Positions 16,688 to 26,075 of a DNA stretch of 64,000 nucleotides are shown in pieces (positions within the stretch are counted from its first letter, which is position 1; the number at the start of each line of letters is the position of its first letter). Source of the DNA: Rathayibacter sp. VKM Ac-2759. GTDB taxonomy: Bacteria > Actinomycetota > Actinomycetes > Actinomycetales > Microbacteriaceae. The stretch spans positions 3,874,870 to 3,938,869 of the forward strand of contig NZ_CP047176.1 of the NCBI RefSeq assembly GCF_009834225.1, read 5' to 3'. Position numbers and translations under genes: made by a program. Below the pieces are notes generated by a model that made no database searches, was not told where the DNA came from, and saw nothing but the letters and a program-made list of their open reading frames with translations.

Positions 16688-19444
16688 ATGTCACTCAACT
16701 CCGCGTTCGGCGGCGAGGAGCCCGTGCTCGTCGGACGGGACCGCGAGGTGGCTCTGCTGACCTCCGCGCTCGAGTCGGCCAGGAGCGCGGGGATGGCGGT
16801 GCTGATCGAAGGAGAGCCGGGGATCGGCAAGTCCGCACTGCTGACGGCGATGACCCGCCACGCGGAGGACACCGGGTACCGGGTGCTCCGCTGCACGGGC
16901 GTCGAGCAGGCGTCCCCGACCGGGTACGCGTCTCTGCACGAGCTCCTGCGTCCCCTCCTGCGCCGGCTGGATGCTCTGCCGGTGCGGCAGCGCGAGGCGC
17001 TGGCCACCGCCTTCGGGCTGGCGGAGGGGCCCGCACCCGATCGGCTGCTGGTCAGCATCGCCGCCCTGGGGCTGCTCGAGGAGGCGGCAAGGGCGAGCCC
17101 TCTGCTGATCGCGGTGGAGGACCTGCACTGGATCGACACGTCGACGCGGCACGTCGTCGAGTTCATCGGCCTGCGGCTGGAGGAGTCGCCCGTCGCGCTG
17201 CTCGCGACGTCGCGCACCTCGTGGGGCAGCGGCGCGCGGTCGACCTCCCCTCTGGATCGGCTCGTCCTCGAGCCGCTGGACGACGGTGCGTCGCGCGCGA
17301 TCCTCGCCGGGGTGTCGGCGGGCTTGAACGAGGCGCAGAGGCTCCGGGTGCTCCGCGAGGCCGACGGCAATCCGCTGGCCCTGCGCGAGCTCCCGCTCGC
17401 GATGACGGGACCGGTCAGGAGGAACGGGCTGCGCAGTGTCGTGCCCACCACGCAGCGGCTCGAGCAGGCGTTCCTCGGGCAGTTCGGCGAGCTCCCGGAG
17501 CGGAGCCGCTCCCTGCTCCGGCTCGCCGCCGTGGCGGAGGACGCCACCGTGCTCGACGTGCTGGAAGCCGCGCGGCTCCTCGGCCTCGACATCGGCGACC
17601 TCGGCCCCCTCGAGGCCGCCGGCCTGCTGCGGATCGTCGACGAGCGGCCGCGCTTCCGTCATCCGCTCCTGCGCGCCGCCGTCCTGGGGGCCTCGCAGAC
17701 GGCGGAGCTGCAGGACGCCCACGCCGCCCTCGCGCAGACCCTGCGCGACCCGGCTCGCGCCGCGTGGCACAGAGCGTCGTCGACCTTCGAGCGCGACGAG
17801 AGCGTCGCCGAGGACCTCGAGGCGGCCGGACGGCGCGCCCGCCTCCGAGGGGCGCTCGTCGAGTCCTCCGCCGCCTACCGCCGGGCCGCCGAGCTCTCCG
17901 TCTCGCAGGAGAACCGCGCGGACCGCCTGGCTCAGGCCGCCGACGTCGCGCGGTCGGCGGGACTGAGCGCCGAGGCGCTCGAGGCGGTGGAGGAGGCGGA
18001 GCTGATCGCCACTCGCCCCGCGACGATCACGCTCCTGGCCCTCACCCGCAACGGTCTCAGCCTGACGACGGGCCTCACCGGGCATTCGCCGGCGGAGATC
18101 GATCGCACGCTCGCCCGGCTCGGGGGCCCCGAGAACGCCGATAAGCGGATCGAGGTGCTGTGGGCGGCGGCGATGACCGCGCGAGGGCGCGGTCTCCCGT
18201 CGGAGGAGTGGCGGAGGATCGATCGTCGGACGCGCGCGATCCGCACCCGGAATCCTCTGAAGCCGATCATCCTGGCGCTGATGGCTCCGATGGGGCAGAT
18301 CGAGGACGATGTGCGGGCGGCGCTCCCGCAGCTGGTGGCCGAGCTGGACCAGACGCCGATCGGCATGCTCAGCCTCGCGATCGCAGCGGAGTCCCTCCAG
18401 GACCTCGAGACGGCGCTGACGTGCTGGAGTCTGGCGCGCGAGCGCTTCCACGAGCGCAGGGCGCCCGCCGACGAGGCGCAGGCGCTTCGCGGACGCGCCT
18501 CGATCCTGCTGCTGCGCGGACGCGTCGTGGAGGGGCTGGCCGATGCCGAGTTCGCCGCGCGGATGGCCGGCGACACGGCCCAGCCGCTCGTGCAGGGCAT
18601 GTGCATCGCCACCGCGGCCCGCGCCCACGCGATGCTCGGCGACGCCGGGGCCGCGCTGGACGCCGTCCGACGGCAGCGGGAGCTGTCCGAGATCCATCCG
18701 CTGGCGATGGCGAGCGCGGACGCGCGGTGGGCCGCCGGGATCCTCGCCATGGCCGACAACCGGTACCGCGACGCGCTCATCGAGTTCACCCACATGACGG
18801 TGCATCCCACGCGTGCCCTCTGGGCGGTGGCCGACCGCACGGAGGCGGCAGTGCGGGCGGGACGAGCCGACACCGTGCGCGACAACGTCGATCGGGCGGA
18901 GCGTGCCGCGCACGTGCACCGCTCCGCGTTCCTCGCCTCACTGGTGCATCGCTGCCGCGCACTCCTCGCCGACTCCGAGGGGCGGAGCGACACGACCGCC
19001 GAGCACTTCGACCGGGCGATCAAGACGGGCGAGTTCAGCGAGTCGCCCTTCGAGTCGGCGCGGACGCACCTGCTGTACGGCGAGTGGCTCCGCCGGGAGC
19101 GCCGACCGGCGGAAGCGCGCCCGCACCTCGCTCGGGCGTTCCACGTCTTCGACGCGAGCTCCGCACGCCCTCTCGCGGACAGGGCCGCGGCAGAGCTCCG
19201 GGCAGCGGGGGAGACGCCGCGACCGGGAGCGGCGGCGAGCGGAGCCGTCTCGCTGCTCACTCCGCAGGAGCGCCAGATCGCTCTTCTCGCCGCGCGCGGG
19301 ATGAGCAACAAGGAGATCGCCGACAGGGTCTACCTGTCGCACAGGACGGTGAGCACGCATCTCTACAAGACCTTCCCGAAGCTGGGGATCACCAGCCGGT
19401 CGCAGCTCCGGGATGCGCTCGAGCAGGCGGACCGGCCCCTGTGA
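16688..19444 (+). CDS. LAL-type LuxR-family transcriptional regulator with AAA ATPase domain
   Basis: The 918-residue protein is a large ATP-binding regulator of the LuxR family. The N-terminal AAA/STAND ATPase domain shows GRDREVALL, Walker A IEGEPGIGKSALL (about residues 40-50) and Walker B LLIAVEDLHWID. A long middle of TPR-like alpha-helical repeats follows. The C-terminal 65 residues are a LuxR HTH (LTPQERQIALLAARGMSNKEIADRVYLSHRTVSTHLYKTFPKLGI). Such proteins activate catabolic or antibiotic genes in response to ligands bound by the repeats. It is divergent from the broken hydrolase and convergent with an ABC exporter. Its targets are not evident. Confidence 0.93.
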   Translation: MSLNSAFGGEEPVLVGRDREVALLTSALESARSAGMAVLIEGEPGIGKSALLTAMTRHAEDTGYRVLRCTGVEQASPTGYASLHELLRPLLRRLDALPVRQREALATAFGLAEGPAPDRLLVSIAALGLLEEAARASPLLIAVEDLHWIDTSTRHVVEFIGLRLEESPVALLATSRTSWGSGARSTSPLDRLVLEPLDDGASRAILAGVSAGLNEAQRLRVLREADGNPLALRELPLAMTGPVRRNGLRSVVPTTQRLEQAFLGQFGELPERSRSLLRLAAVAEDATVLDVLEAARLLGLDIGDLGPLEAAGLLRIVDERPRFRHPLLRAAVLGASQTAELQDAHAALAQTLRDPARAAWHRASSTFERDESVAEDLEAAGRRARLRGALVESSAAYRRAAELSVSQENRADRLAQAADVARSAGLSAEALEAVEEAELIATRPATITLLALTRNGLSLTTGLTGHSPAEIDRTLARLGGPENADKRIEVLWAAAMTARGRGLPSEEWRRIDRRTRAIRTRNPLKPIILALMAPMGQIEDDVRAALPQLVAELDQTPIGMLSLAIAAESLQDLETALTCWSLARERFHERRAPADEAQALRGRASILLLRGRVVEGLADAEFAARMAGDTAQPLVQGMCIATAARAHAMLGDAGAALDAVRRQRELSEIHPLAMASADARWAAGILAMADNRYRDALIEFTHMTVHPTRALWAVADRTEAAVRAGRADTVRDNVDRAERAAHVHRSAFLASLVHRCRALLADSEGRSDTTAEHFDRAIKTGEFSESPFESARTHLLYGEWLRRERRPAEARPHLARAFHVFDASSARPLADRAAAELRAAGETPRPGAAASGAVSLLTPQERQIALLAARGMSNKEIADRVYLSHRTVSTHLYKTFPKLGITSRSQLRDALEQADRPL

Positions 19445-19480
19445 GGCCGGATCCGCGCGCTCGTCCCGCACGTCAGCGGG

Positions 19481-20809
19481 TCACGACTCCCCCAGCACCT
19501 CCACGATCGCGCGGGTCCGTCCGAGTCGTGGGGCGAAAGTCGCGATCCACCCGAGAGCGAGGCAGAGGAGCGTCACCCCGAGGGCGACTCCGGGAACCAG
19601 CTCGGGGCGGACCTCCGGCGCGACGGACGTCAGGAGGAGCGTCGTGCCCGCGCCCACGGCCACGGCGATGACCGCTGCGACGATGCCGGCGGTGACGACG
19701 TAGATCAGCGCCTCCCAGGCGGAGGTGAGCGTGCGTGCCGAGTCGTCGGCCCCCGCGACCTCCAGGAGCGCGTCCTCGCGTTCCCGGTTCGAGCTCGCCA
19801 TGAGGAGTCCCGCGGCGGCGCCGACCGCCGCGAGCAGCGCCGGCCCGCCGATGAGCAGCGCGAGCGGTCGCGGATCGACCGCGGATCCCGCGCCGGAGAC
19901 CGCTGACGCGACGGTCTGCTGACCGACGAGGAAGGTCCACGGGAGGCCGATCGCCACGAGGAACGCGACGACGGCGGCGCTGCTGCGCTGAGCCGAGGTG
20001 ATCACCGTCGCCCGGGCCAGGAACCAGGCGACGGACGCCCGCGCGGGGATCACCGCCGTCCACACCCGGATCAGGGCCGGCATGAAGAGCGGGGCCGACG
20101 TCGCCGCGGCGGCGATCAGGACAGGTCCGAGGAGGACCGACTGCGACGCCCCTGTCGGCAGCGCGGCGGGGAGCCCGGCGTACATCGAGCCGGCGACCAG
20201 CAGGAGGAGCACGGTGACGACCACTCGGCGGACCGGCCCGACACGGCGAGGCTGCTCTCCGCGCAGGAGGGAGAGGACCGGCGTCGACCCGGCCTCCCTG
20301 GCGAGGGGAAGAGCGGCGAGCACGGCGACGACGACGACGATCAGCCCGCCGGCCAGAGCGGACCCGGGAGACAGGACCGGCCGCACCTCCTCGAGCCCGC
20401 TGGACCCCTCCAGCAGGGTTCCGACGAGAGCGGGGCAGACCCCGTACGCCACGGCCGCACCGACGACCGCCCCCGCCGCCGCGACGAGGGCCACCTCGCA
20501 GACGACGATCACGGCCACCTGCGCCGGCTGCATCCCCACGACGAGCCAGAGCGCGAAGGTCCGGCGGCGCACCTCGACGAGCGTGCGCACCGTCGAGGAC
20601 AGCACGAGCACCAGACTCACCGTCGAGAGCGCGAGAGCGGTGCTCGCGACCGCCAGGATCCCCAGACGGACGAATCCCTCCTCGGTCAGCGCCGTCTCGA
20701 CCAGGGTCGCCGGGACTCCCGCGACCGCACCGGCGGCCACCAGCACGAAGAACGTCCCCCACCACAGGCGCAGGTCGCCCAGCAGATCGGATCGGAGCAG
20801 AGTCAGCAT
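19481..20809 (-). CDS. ABC transporter permease, FtsX/MacB-like
   Basis: The 442-residue membrane protein has about eight to ten hydrophobic segments in two halves, as in FtsX-domain permeases. ALWLVVGMQPAQVAVIVVCEVAL is typical of the coupling region after the first segment pair. Such permeases, with a LolD/MacB-like ATPase, export peptides, lipoproteins or drugs, or act as mechanotransmitters in bacitracin-type resistance. It overlaps the ATPase gene by one base (TGATG), so it is translationally coupled. The MarR gene upstream of the ATPase points to a drug- or stress-responsive exporter. Confidence 0.82.
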   Translation of the reverse strand: MLTLLRSDLLGDLRLWWGTFFVLVAAGAVAGVPATLVETALTEEGFVRLGILAVASTALALSTVSLVLVLSSTVRTLVEVRRRTFALWLVVGMQPAQVAVIVVCEVALVAAAGAVVGAAVAYGVCPALVGTLLEGSSGLEEVRPVLSPGSALAGGLIVVVVAVLAALPLAREAGSTPVLSLLRGEQPRRVGPVRRVVVTVLLLLVAGSMYAGLPAALPTGASQSVLLGPVLIAAAATSAPLFMPALIRVWTAVIPARASVAWFLARATVITSAQRSSAAVVAFLVAIGLPWTFLVGQQTVASAVSGAGSAVDPRPLALLIGGPALLAAVGAAAGLLMASSNREREDALLEVAGADDSARTLTSAWEALIYVVTAGIVAAVIAVAVGAGTTLLLTSVAPEVRPELVPGVALGVTLLCLALGWIATFAPRLGRTRAIVEVLGES

Positions 20810-21546
20810 CAGTCGGCGCTGACCACCGCGTCGAAGAGCTGCTCGGCCGTGGGGCCGATGAGCTCGCGGTGGACCCTGCCGTCGCGGATCACGACGGATC
20901 GATCGGCACGCGCGGCCGACTCGAGATCGTGGGTCACCATCAGCACCGCGCTGCCCCTGTCCCTCACCCCTCTGAGCAGGTCGAGGACCACCCGGCCCGA
21001 CGCCGCGTCGAGCGCCCCCGTCGGCTCGTCGGCGAAGAGGATGGCGGGCTCGGCCAACAGCGCCCGCGCGATCGCCACCCGCTGCTGCTGCCCACCCGAC
21101 AGGAAGGGCGGCCGCTCCCCCGCCACCGCCAGGACGCCCACCGCGTCCAGAGCGGCGGCCACCTGGTCCGTGCTCACCGCCCGACGGGCCAGCCGCGCGG
21201 GCAGCGCGACGTTCTCGGCCGCGGTCAGGGAGGGGACCAGGTTGTAGGACTGGAAGACGAACGACAGGCTGCTGCGCCGGAGCGCGGCGAGGCGGCGGCC
21301 GGAGAGCTCGCGCGTGTCGGTCCCGGCGATCGTCACGGAGCCCGCCGTCGGGCGCTCGAGTCCGGCGAGGCAGTAGAGCAGCGTCGACTTCCCCGATCCG
21401 CTCGGTCCGACCACGCTCACCATCTCGCCGGCGGCCACGGCGAGCGAGACACCGTGCAGCACGTCGACGACCGGTCCGCGGCGCGCGGCCGTGAAGCTCT
21501 TGCGGATGTCGACGGCGTCGAGAGCGGGGGTCACGTCGGTCCTCAC
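20809..21546 (-). CDS. ABC transporter ATP-binding protein, LolD/MacB-like
   Basis: The 245-residue ATPase has Walker A VVGPSGSGKST, the Q-loop SFVFQSYNLVPSLTAAENV (the FQxxNL form typical of the LolD/MacB group), signature FLSGGQQQRVAIARALL, and Walker B ILFADEPTGALD with VTHD. It powers the neighbouring FtsX-like permease. The GTG or ATG region around 21546 begins the operon. The 182-base gap to the divergent MarR gene contains the shared promoter region. Confidence 0.92.
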   Translation of the reverse strand: MRTDVTPALDAVDIRKSFTAARRGPVVDVLHGVSLAVAAGEMVSVVGPSGSGKSTLLYCLAGLERPTAGSVTIAGTDTRELSGRRLAALRRSSLSFVFQSYNLVPSLTAAENVALPARLARRAVSTDQVAAALDAVGVLAVAGERPPFLSGGQQQRVAIARALLAEPAILFADEPTGALDAASGRVVLDLLRGVRDRGSAVLMVTHDLESAARADRSVVIRDGRVHRELIGPTAEQLFDAVVSAD

Positions 21547-21728
21547 CGGGTGGTCGCGTCGACCCCCCGGTGGAGCATGGCATCCGCGGCGGTCCCCCGC
21601 ATCAGCGCGATGACGTAGTCGCCGTCGGCCGGCGGACCTCCCGGAGTCGCGCAGAGGACACGGGTGCCGCGGAGATCCGCCGCCCGGCGAGGAGAGGGAT
21701 ACTGGGGCCTCGAACTTCCAGGAGGCGC

Positions 21729-22250
21729 GTGACCAGCGAGCAGCAGGGAGGACCGCCCGCGGGATCCCCCTACACGATGATGACCGACGACCAGGTGCGC
21801 GCCTGGTACGCCTACATGAAGGTGCAGCTGCGGCTGCGCTACGAGATGAACCGGCAGCTCCAGGCCGACAGCGATCTCTCCCTCGCGGACTACGACGTGC
21901 TCGTCGCGCTCACGAGCGAGCCCTCCGGAGGCATGCGCATGGCCGCGCTCGCCACACGTCTCGGCTGGGAGCGCAGCCGGACGTCGCACCAGGTCCGCCG
22001 CATGCAGCGCCGCTCGCTGGTCGCCACCACGGCGGCGGCCGACGACCGGCGCGCGACCGAGGTCCGCCTGACTCCCGAGGGGTGGGAGGCGCTCCGCGAG
22101 GCCACGCCGTCCCACGTCGGTCTCGTCAGGACGCTCTTCCTCGATGCTCTCGACACCGACGACCTCGCTCAGCTCGCCGACATCATGGAGCGCGTCTTCG
22201 AGCGGCTCATCGTGCACGGCACGCTCCCCAGGCCGGTCGACCACCCCTGA
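21729..22250 (+). CDS. MarR-family transcriptional regulator
   Basis: The roughly 173-residue winged-helix protein has LSLADYDVLVALTSEPSGGMRMAALATRLGWERSRTSHQVRRMQRRSL, the MarR helix-turn-helix, followed by the wing ATEVRLTPEGWEAL. MarR proteins are usually repressors released by small phenolic or drug-like ligands. It is divergent from the FtsX-type ABC exporter, its likely target. The GTG at 21729 follows AGGAGG (21720-21725) with a rather short 3-base gap. An in-frame Met about 16 residues later (YTMMTDDQV) is an alternative start. Confidence 0.88.
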   Translation: MTSEQQGGPPAGSPYTMMTDDQVRAWYAYMKVQLRLRYEMNRQLQADSDLSLADYDVLVALTSEPSGGMRMAALATRLGWERSRTSHQVRRMQRRSLVATTAAADDRRATEVRLTPEGWEALREATPSHVGLVRTLFLDALDTDDLAQLADIMERVFERLIVHGTLPRPVDHP

Positions 22251-22294
22251 GTGCGCCTGCGCGGTCGGGCGCGAGGGCCTCGCGAGGCGCGCTC

Positions 22295-24181
22295 TCAGCT
22301 CGTCGGCGTCCAGATCCGCATCGTGGACGGGCCGCGGTTCGCCCACCGGTAGTACGGACGGTACTCGGCCTCGAACGTCCCGCCGACCCGCGCGGAGACG
22401 TCGTAGGGCCAGCCGTCGCCGGTCGCCTCGCGGCGCTCCAACGCGACGCGCGCGCCGTCGGGCGTCGCCACCGGCGCGACGGACGCGTCGACCACGACGT
22501 GCTCGGTGTCGAGCCCGTCCGGCAGATCGACCGACTCCAGAGCGAGCACGAACGGCCCGCGCTCCACCGCGACCTGCCCGCGCGCCGCGTCGATGCGCGG
22601 ATGCGGGGTCACGAAGCGCGCCGTCATCGGCAGCGAGAGCCGCACGACGTCGCCGGCCGAGAGCCGGACGGTCACGACCGACAGCGCCGGGTCGACGGAC
22701 GCCCCGTCGAGCAGCGCCGAACCGCGCGCGAACGGCGGGATCCGCAGTGACAGCGCGAACTCGCCGCCCTCGAGCACCCGCACCACGATCTCGCCGTCCG
22801 AGGGGTACTCCGTCTCGACCTCGAGCACGACGTCGCCCGTGCTCACCCGGTACGAGCCGTACTGGTGCAGCTGCACACCGTCGTCGGTCGCCGTCGCGAA
22901 GCCGAGCTCGACGCTCGCCAGCGTGCGCGCCATGTTCGTCGGGCAGCACGACACCCAGAACCACGGCGCGCGGAGGCTCGACTGGGCGCGGTCGGTCTCG
23001 ACCGACTCGTCGGGCGCGACTCCGTCGACCCGCTGCTGCAGCGTGTTCGTGTAGAAGAACGCGCGGCCGTCCTCCCGCGTCGAGGGCAGCACCGCGTTCA
23101 GCAGGGTCCGCTCGATGAGGTCGGCGTACTTCGCGTCGTCCGAGCCGAGCAGAAGGCGCCAGCTGAGCATGTTCGAGGCGATCGCCGCGCAGGTCTCGGC
23201 GTAGGCGCGGTCGGGCGGCAGCTCGTAGTCGGCGCCGAACGCCTCGTCCTGGTGGTGCGAGCCCATGCCGCCGGTGACGTAGGTGCGGCGGGCCACGGTC
23301 GCCGCCCACTGCCGCTCGACGGCGGAGGCCAGCTCGGCGTCGCCCGTCTCGACCGCCACGTCGAGTGCTCCGGAGGCGAGGTAGAGCGCCCGCACCGCGT
23401 GCCCGCGCAGCACCTCGGCGTCGCGCACCGGCACGTCGTCCTGGAAGTACTCGGGCCCGTACTGCACCGGGCCGAGCGTGCCCGTTCCGCGCCTCTCGAC
23501 GAAGAGGCGGGCGAGCTCGAGGTACCGCCCCTCCCCCGTCGCCCGCGAGAGCTCGGCGAGCGCCGGCTCGATCTCGGGGTGCCCGCAGACCGCGACGCGC
23601 CCCTCCGGACCGAACTCCCGGTACACGTGGTCGGCGAGGCGCCGCGCGACCGCCGGCAGCAGGTCGTCGTGCCCGGTGCGCAGTCGCGCCACCGCCGCCT
23701 GGATCAGGTGGCCGAAGCAGTACAGCTCGTGCCCCCACTCCAGGTTCGAGTAGCGGGCCGGCTGCCCCGGCCGGCCGAAGCTCGTGTGCAGGTAGCCGTC
23801 GGCCTCCTGCGCCGACGCGACGCGCAGCACCAGGTCGTCGAACCGCGCCTCGAGCTCCGGATCGTCGGAGCGGCCGAGCTCCCACGCCATCGCCTCGAGC
23901 AGCTTGTAGACCTCGGAGTCGACGAACTCGATGCCCGCGTGCTGGTCGCCTCCCGCCTCGGTCGAGAGAGTGCCCGCCGAGGCGCGGTCGAAGTTGCCGG
24001 CCCAGCCGACGCGCTCGATCCACGAGAGGCAGTGGCCGATCACCGCCTGCGCGTTCAGGTCCTGGTAGTGCTTCCAGAAGCCGCCGGTCAGGCGGATCTC
24101 GTCCTGCCGCAGCGGCCGGAGCACTCCGGTCGTCGGGGCGACGGGTCCGCCCGAGGCGGTGGTGGTGGCAGTGGTGGTCAC
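22295..24181 (-). CDS. GH127 beta-L-arabinofuranosidase
   Basis: The 628-residue protein is a glycoside hydrolase of family 127 (HypBA1-like, formerly DUF1680). It starts with VRLTGGFWKHYQDLN-type sequence and has the diagnostic zinc and catalytic cysteines: Glu and Cys in ETCAAIASNML, and the Cys pair in WVSCCPTNMARTL. In this family a zinc-bound Cys is the nucleophile that releases beta-L-arabinofuranose from plant hydroxyproline-rich glycoproteins. No signal peptide is visible, so it acts on imported oligosaccharides. GTG at 24181 is chosen because AAGGAG lies 7 bases upstream. It is the last gene of the sugar importer operon. Confidence 0.9.
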   Translation of the reverse strand: MTTTATTTASGGPVAPTTGVLRPLRQDEIRLTGGFWKHYQDLNAQAVIGHCLSWIERVGWAGNFDRASAGTLSTEAGGDQHAGIEFVDSEVYKLLEAMAWELGRSDDPELEARFDDLVLRVASAQEADGYLHTSFGRPGQPARYSNLEWGHELYCFGHLIQAAVARLRTGHDDLLPAVARRLADHVYREFGPEGRVAVCGHPEIEPALAELSRATGEGRYLELARLFVERRGTGTLGPVQYGPEYFQDDVPVRDAEVLRGHAVRALYLASGALDVAVETGDAELASAVERQWAATVARRTYVTGGMGSHHQDEAFGADYELPPDRAYAETCAAIASNMLSWRLLLGSDDAKYADLIERTLLNAVLPSTREDGRAFFYTNTLQQRVDGVAPDESVETDRAQSSLRAPWFWVSCCPTNMARTLASVELGFATATDDGVQLHQYGSYRVSTGDVVLEVETEYPSDGEIVVRVLEGGEFALSLRIPPFARGSALLDGASVDPALSVVTVRLSAGDVVRLSLPMTARFVTPHPRIDAARGQVAVERGPFVLALESVDLPDGLDTEHVVVDASVAPVATPDGARVALERREATGDGWPYDVSARVGGTFEAEYRPYYRWANRGPSTMRIWTPTS

Positions 24182-24203
24182 GGGAGGTCTCCTTAGAGAG
24201 GGG

Positions 24204-25022
24204 TCAGTCCTTGACGGCGCCGGCGGTGACACCCGCCGAGACGTACCGCTGAGCGACGACGAGGAGGACGGCGGCCGGGATGGAGGCGACCACGGCGGTC
24301 GCCATGATCGAGTTCCACTCCTGGTTGTTGTTGCCGATGTACTTGTAGATGCCGAGCGTGATCGGCTGGAGCTTCCCGCCGCTGTCGAGGGTCGACGCGA
24401 AGATGAAGTCCGACCAGGCCCAGAGGAACGCGAACAGCGAGACCGTGACGACCGAGTTGCGGCTGATCGGCATGATCACCGAGGTGAACGTGCGCCAGGC
24501 GCTCGCGCCGTCCATCCGGGCGGCCTGGGTCAGCTCGTCGGGGATCCCGGACATGAACGCCGTGAAGATCAGCACGCCGAAGGGCACCGCGATGGTCGAG
24601 TCGGCGACGATCAGGCCCGGGATCGAGTTGAGCATCCCGAGGTTGAGGTAGATGGCGTAGAAGCCCATCGCCATGATGATCGCCGGGATCATCTGCGCGA
24701 TCAGCAGCACGAACGAGAGGCCCTGCCCGCCGCGCGGCCGCAGCTTCGCGAGCGAGTAGGCGGCCGGCGCGGCGATCGCGACGGTCAGCAGCACGGTGCC
24801 CAGGCCCACGATCAGGCTCGTGCCGAGGTAGGGCAGCTGCTCGCTCACGACGGCCTGGTAGCCGGCGAACGTCGGCGAGAAGGGGAACCAGTCGGGCGGA
24901 TCCTTGCGCATCGACCCGGTCGGCGTGAGCGAGACGTTGATCATCCAGTAGACGGGGAACAGCATGATCGCCGTCAGCACGATCCCCACGAGAGTCAGCC
25001 ACCACGGGCGCCGCGCGGTCAC
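24204..25022 (-). CDS. Sugar ABC transporter permease, MalG type
   Basis: The 272-residue permease has about six membrane segments and the EAA loop ELTQAARMDGASAWRTFTSVIMP. Its N-terminus, PWWLTLVGIVLTAIMLFPVYWMINVSL, is typical of CUT1 carbohydrate importers. It starts at a GTG overlapping the stop of the companion permease by 4 bases (GTGA). With the binding protein and the other permease it forms an importer; no ATPase gene is linked, as is normal for CUT1 systems sharing an MsmK-like ATPase. Confidence 0.92.
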   Translation of the reverse strand: MTARRPWWLTLVGIVLTAIMLFPVYWMINVSLTPTGSMRKDPPDWFPFSPTFAGYQAVVSEQLPYLGTSLIVGLGTVLLTVAIAAPAAYSLAKLRPRGGQGLSFVLLIAQMIPAIIMAMGFYAIYLNLGMLNSIPGLIVADSTIAVPFGVLIFTAFMSGIPDELTQAARMDGASAWRTFTSVIMPISRNSVVTVSLFAFLWAWSDFIFASTLDSGGKLQPITLGIYKYIGNNNQEWNSIMATAVVASIPAAVLLVVAQRYVSAGVTAGAVKD

Positions 25023-25996
25023 GAGTCGGCCTGCTTGCGCTGGACGCGGATGTACACGAGGCCGAAGACGAGCGCGAGGAGGATCAGCAGGTTGCCGACC
25101 GCCGCCGCCGGTCCGAAGTCGGGCAGCATCGAGCCGAAGCCCAGCTGGTACGTCCAGGTGGCGAGCGTGGTCGACGAGTCGGCGGGGCCGCCCTTGGTCA
25201 TGATCCAGATGATGTCGAACACCTTCAGCGTGTAGACGAGGCCGAGCAGGATCGTGATCGCCGAGACCGGGCGCAGCAGCGGCAGCGTGATGCGCCAGAA
25301 CTGCTGGGCGCCGGTCGCGCCGTCGAGCGAGGCGGCCTCGTAGAGGTCCTGCGAGATGTTCTGCAGACCGGAGTAGAGGATCACGAGGTTGAACGGGATC
25401 CCGATCCAGATGTTCGCGATGAGCACCGCGATCAGCGACGTCGAGGGGGAGGTGAGCCAGTTAATCTGCCCGATCCCGAACGACTCGAGGAACGCGTTGA
25501 CGATCCCGGAGTCGCTGTTCAGCATCCACGACCAGGTCGACGCCGACACGATCAGCGGCAGCAGCCACGGCACGAGGAACAGTGCGCGGAGGGTCGTCGC
25601 GAGCGGGAACCGGCGGTAGAAGAAGACCGCGAGCGCGAGCCCGAGCGTGAACTGGAACGCGATCGACACCCCGGTGAAGACTGCCGTGTGCAGCAGCGCC
25701 GGGCCGAACGTCGGATCCTGGAACACCTGGAGGTAGTTGTCGAACCAGATGAACGCGGCGTCGCCCTGCACGAACGAGCGGACCGTGTAGTCCTTCAGGC
25801 TCAGCTCGAGGTTGCGGTAGAGCGGGAACGCGTAGAAGACGAGCAGGTAGACGACGAGCGGGGCGAGGAACGCCCAGGCGATGAGCTGTCCTGCCTCGGG
25901 TCGCCTCCGTCTCCTGCGGGGCGTCTCGACCGCCGACGCCGCGGCGGAGGACGAGGGGCGGCCGAGGAGCCGCGTCGTCTCGAGGGATGTGGTCAT
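25019..25996 (-). CDS. Sugar ABC transporter permease, MalF type
   Basis: The 325-residue permease has an arginine-rich cytoplasmic N-terminus ([12 protein letters not shown]) and six membrane segments. Its EAA loop reads LYEAASLDGATGAQQFWRITLPLL. It is the first permease after the solute-binding protein, 79 bases downstream of it, and overlaps the second permease gene. It forms half of the channel for the arabinoside importer. Confidence 0.92.
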   Translation of the reverse strand: MTTSLETTRLLGRPSSSAAASAVETPRRRRRRPEAGQLIAWAFLAPLVVYLLVFYAFPLYRNLELSLKDYTVRSFVQGDAAFIWFDNYLQVFQDPTFGPALLHTAVFTGVSIAFQFTLGLALAVFFYRRFPLATTLRALFLVPWLLPLIVSASTWSWMLNSDSGIVNAFLESFGIGQINWLTSPSTSLIAVLIANIWIGIPFNLVILYSGLQNISQDLYEAASLDGATGAQQFWRITLPLLRPVSAITILLGLVYTLKVFDIIWIMTKGGPADSSTTLATWTYQLGFGSMLPDFGPAAAVGNLLILLALVFGLVYIRVQRKQADS

Positions 25997-26075
25997 GGTC
26001 TCTCCTGACCGCGCGAGCGATCGTGTCGCGGATCGCCGTCCGGCCGGCGCACGGGCGCCGGCCGGACGGGCGGGT

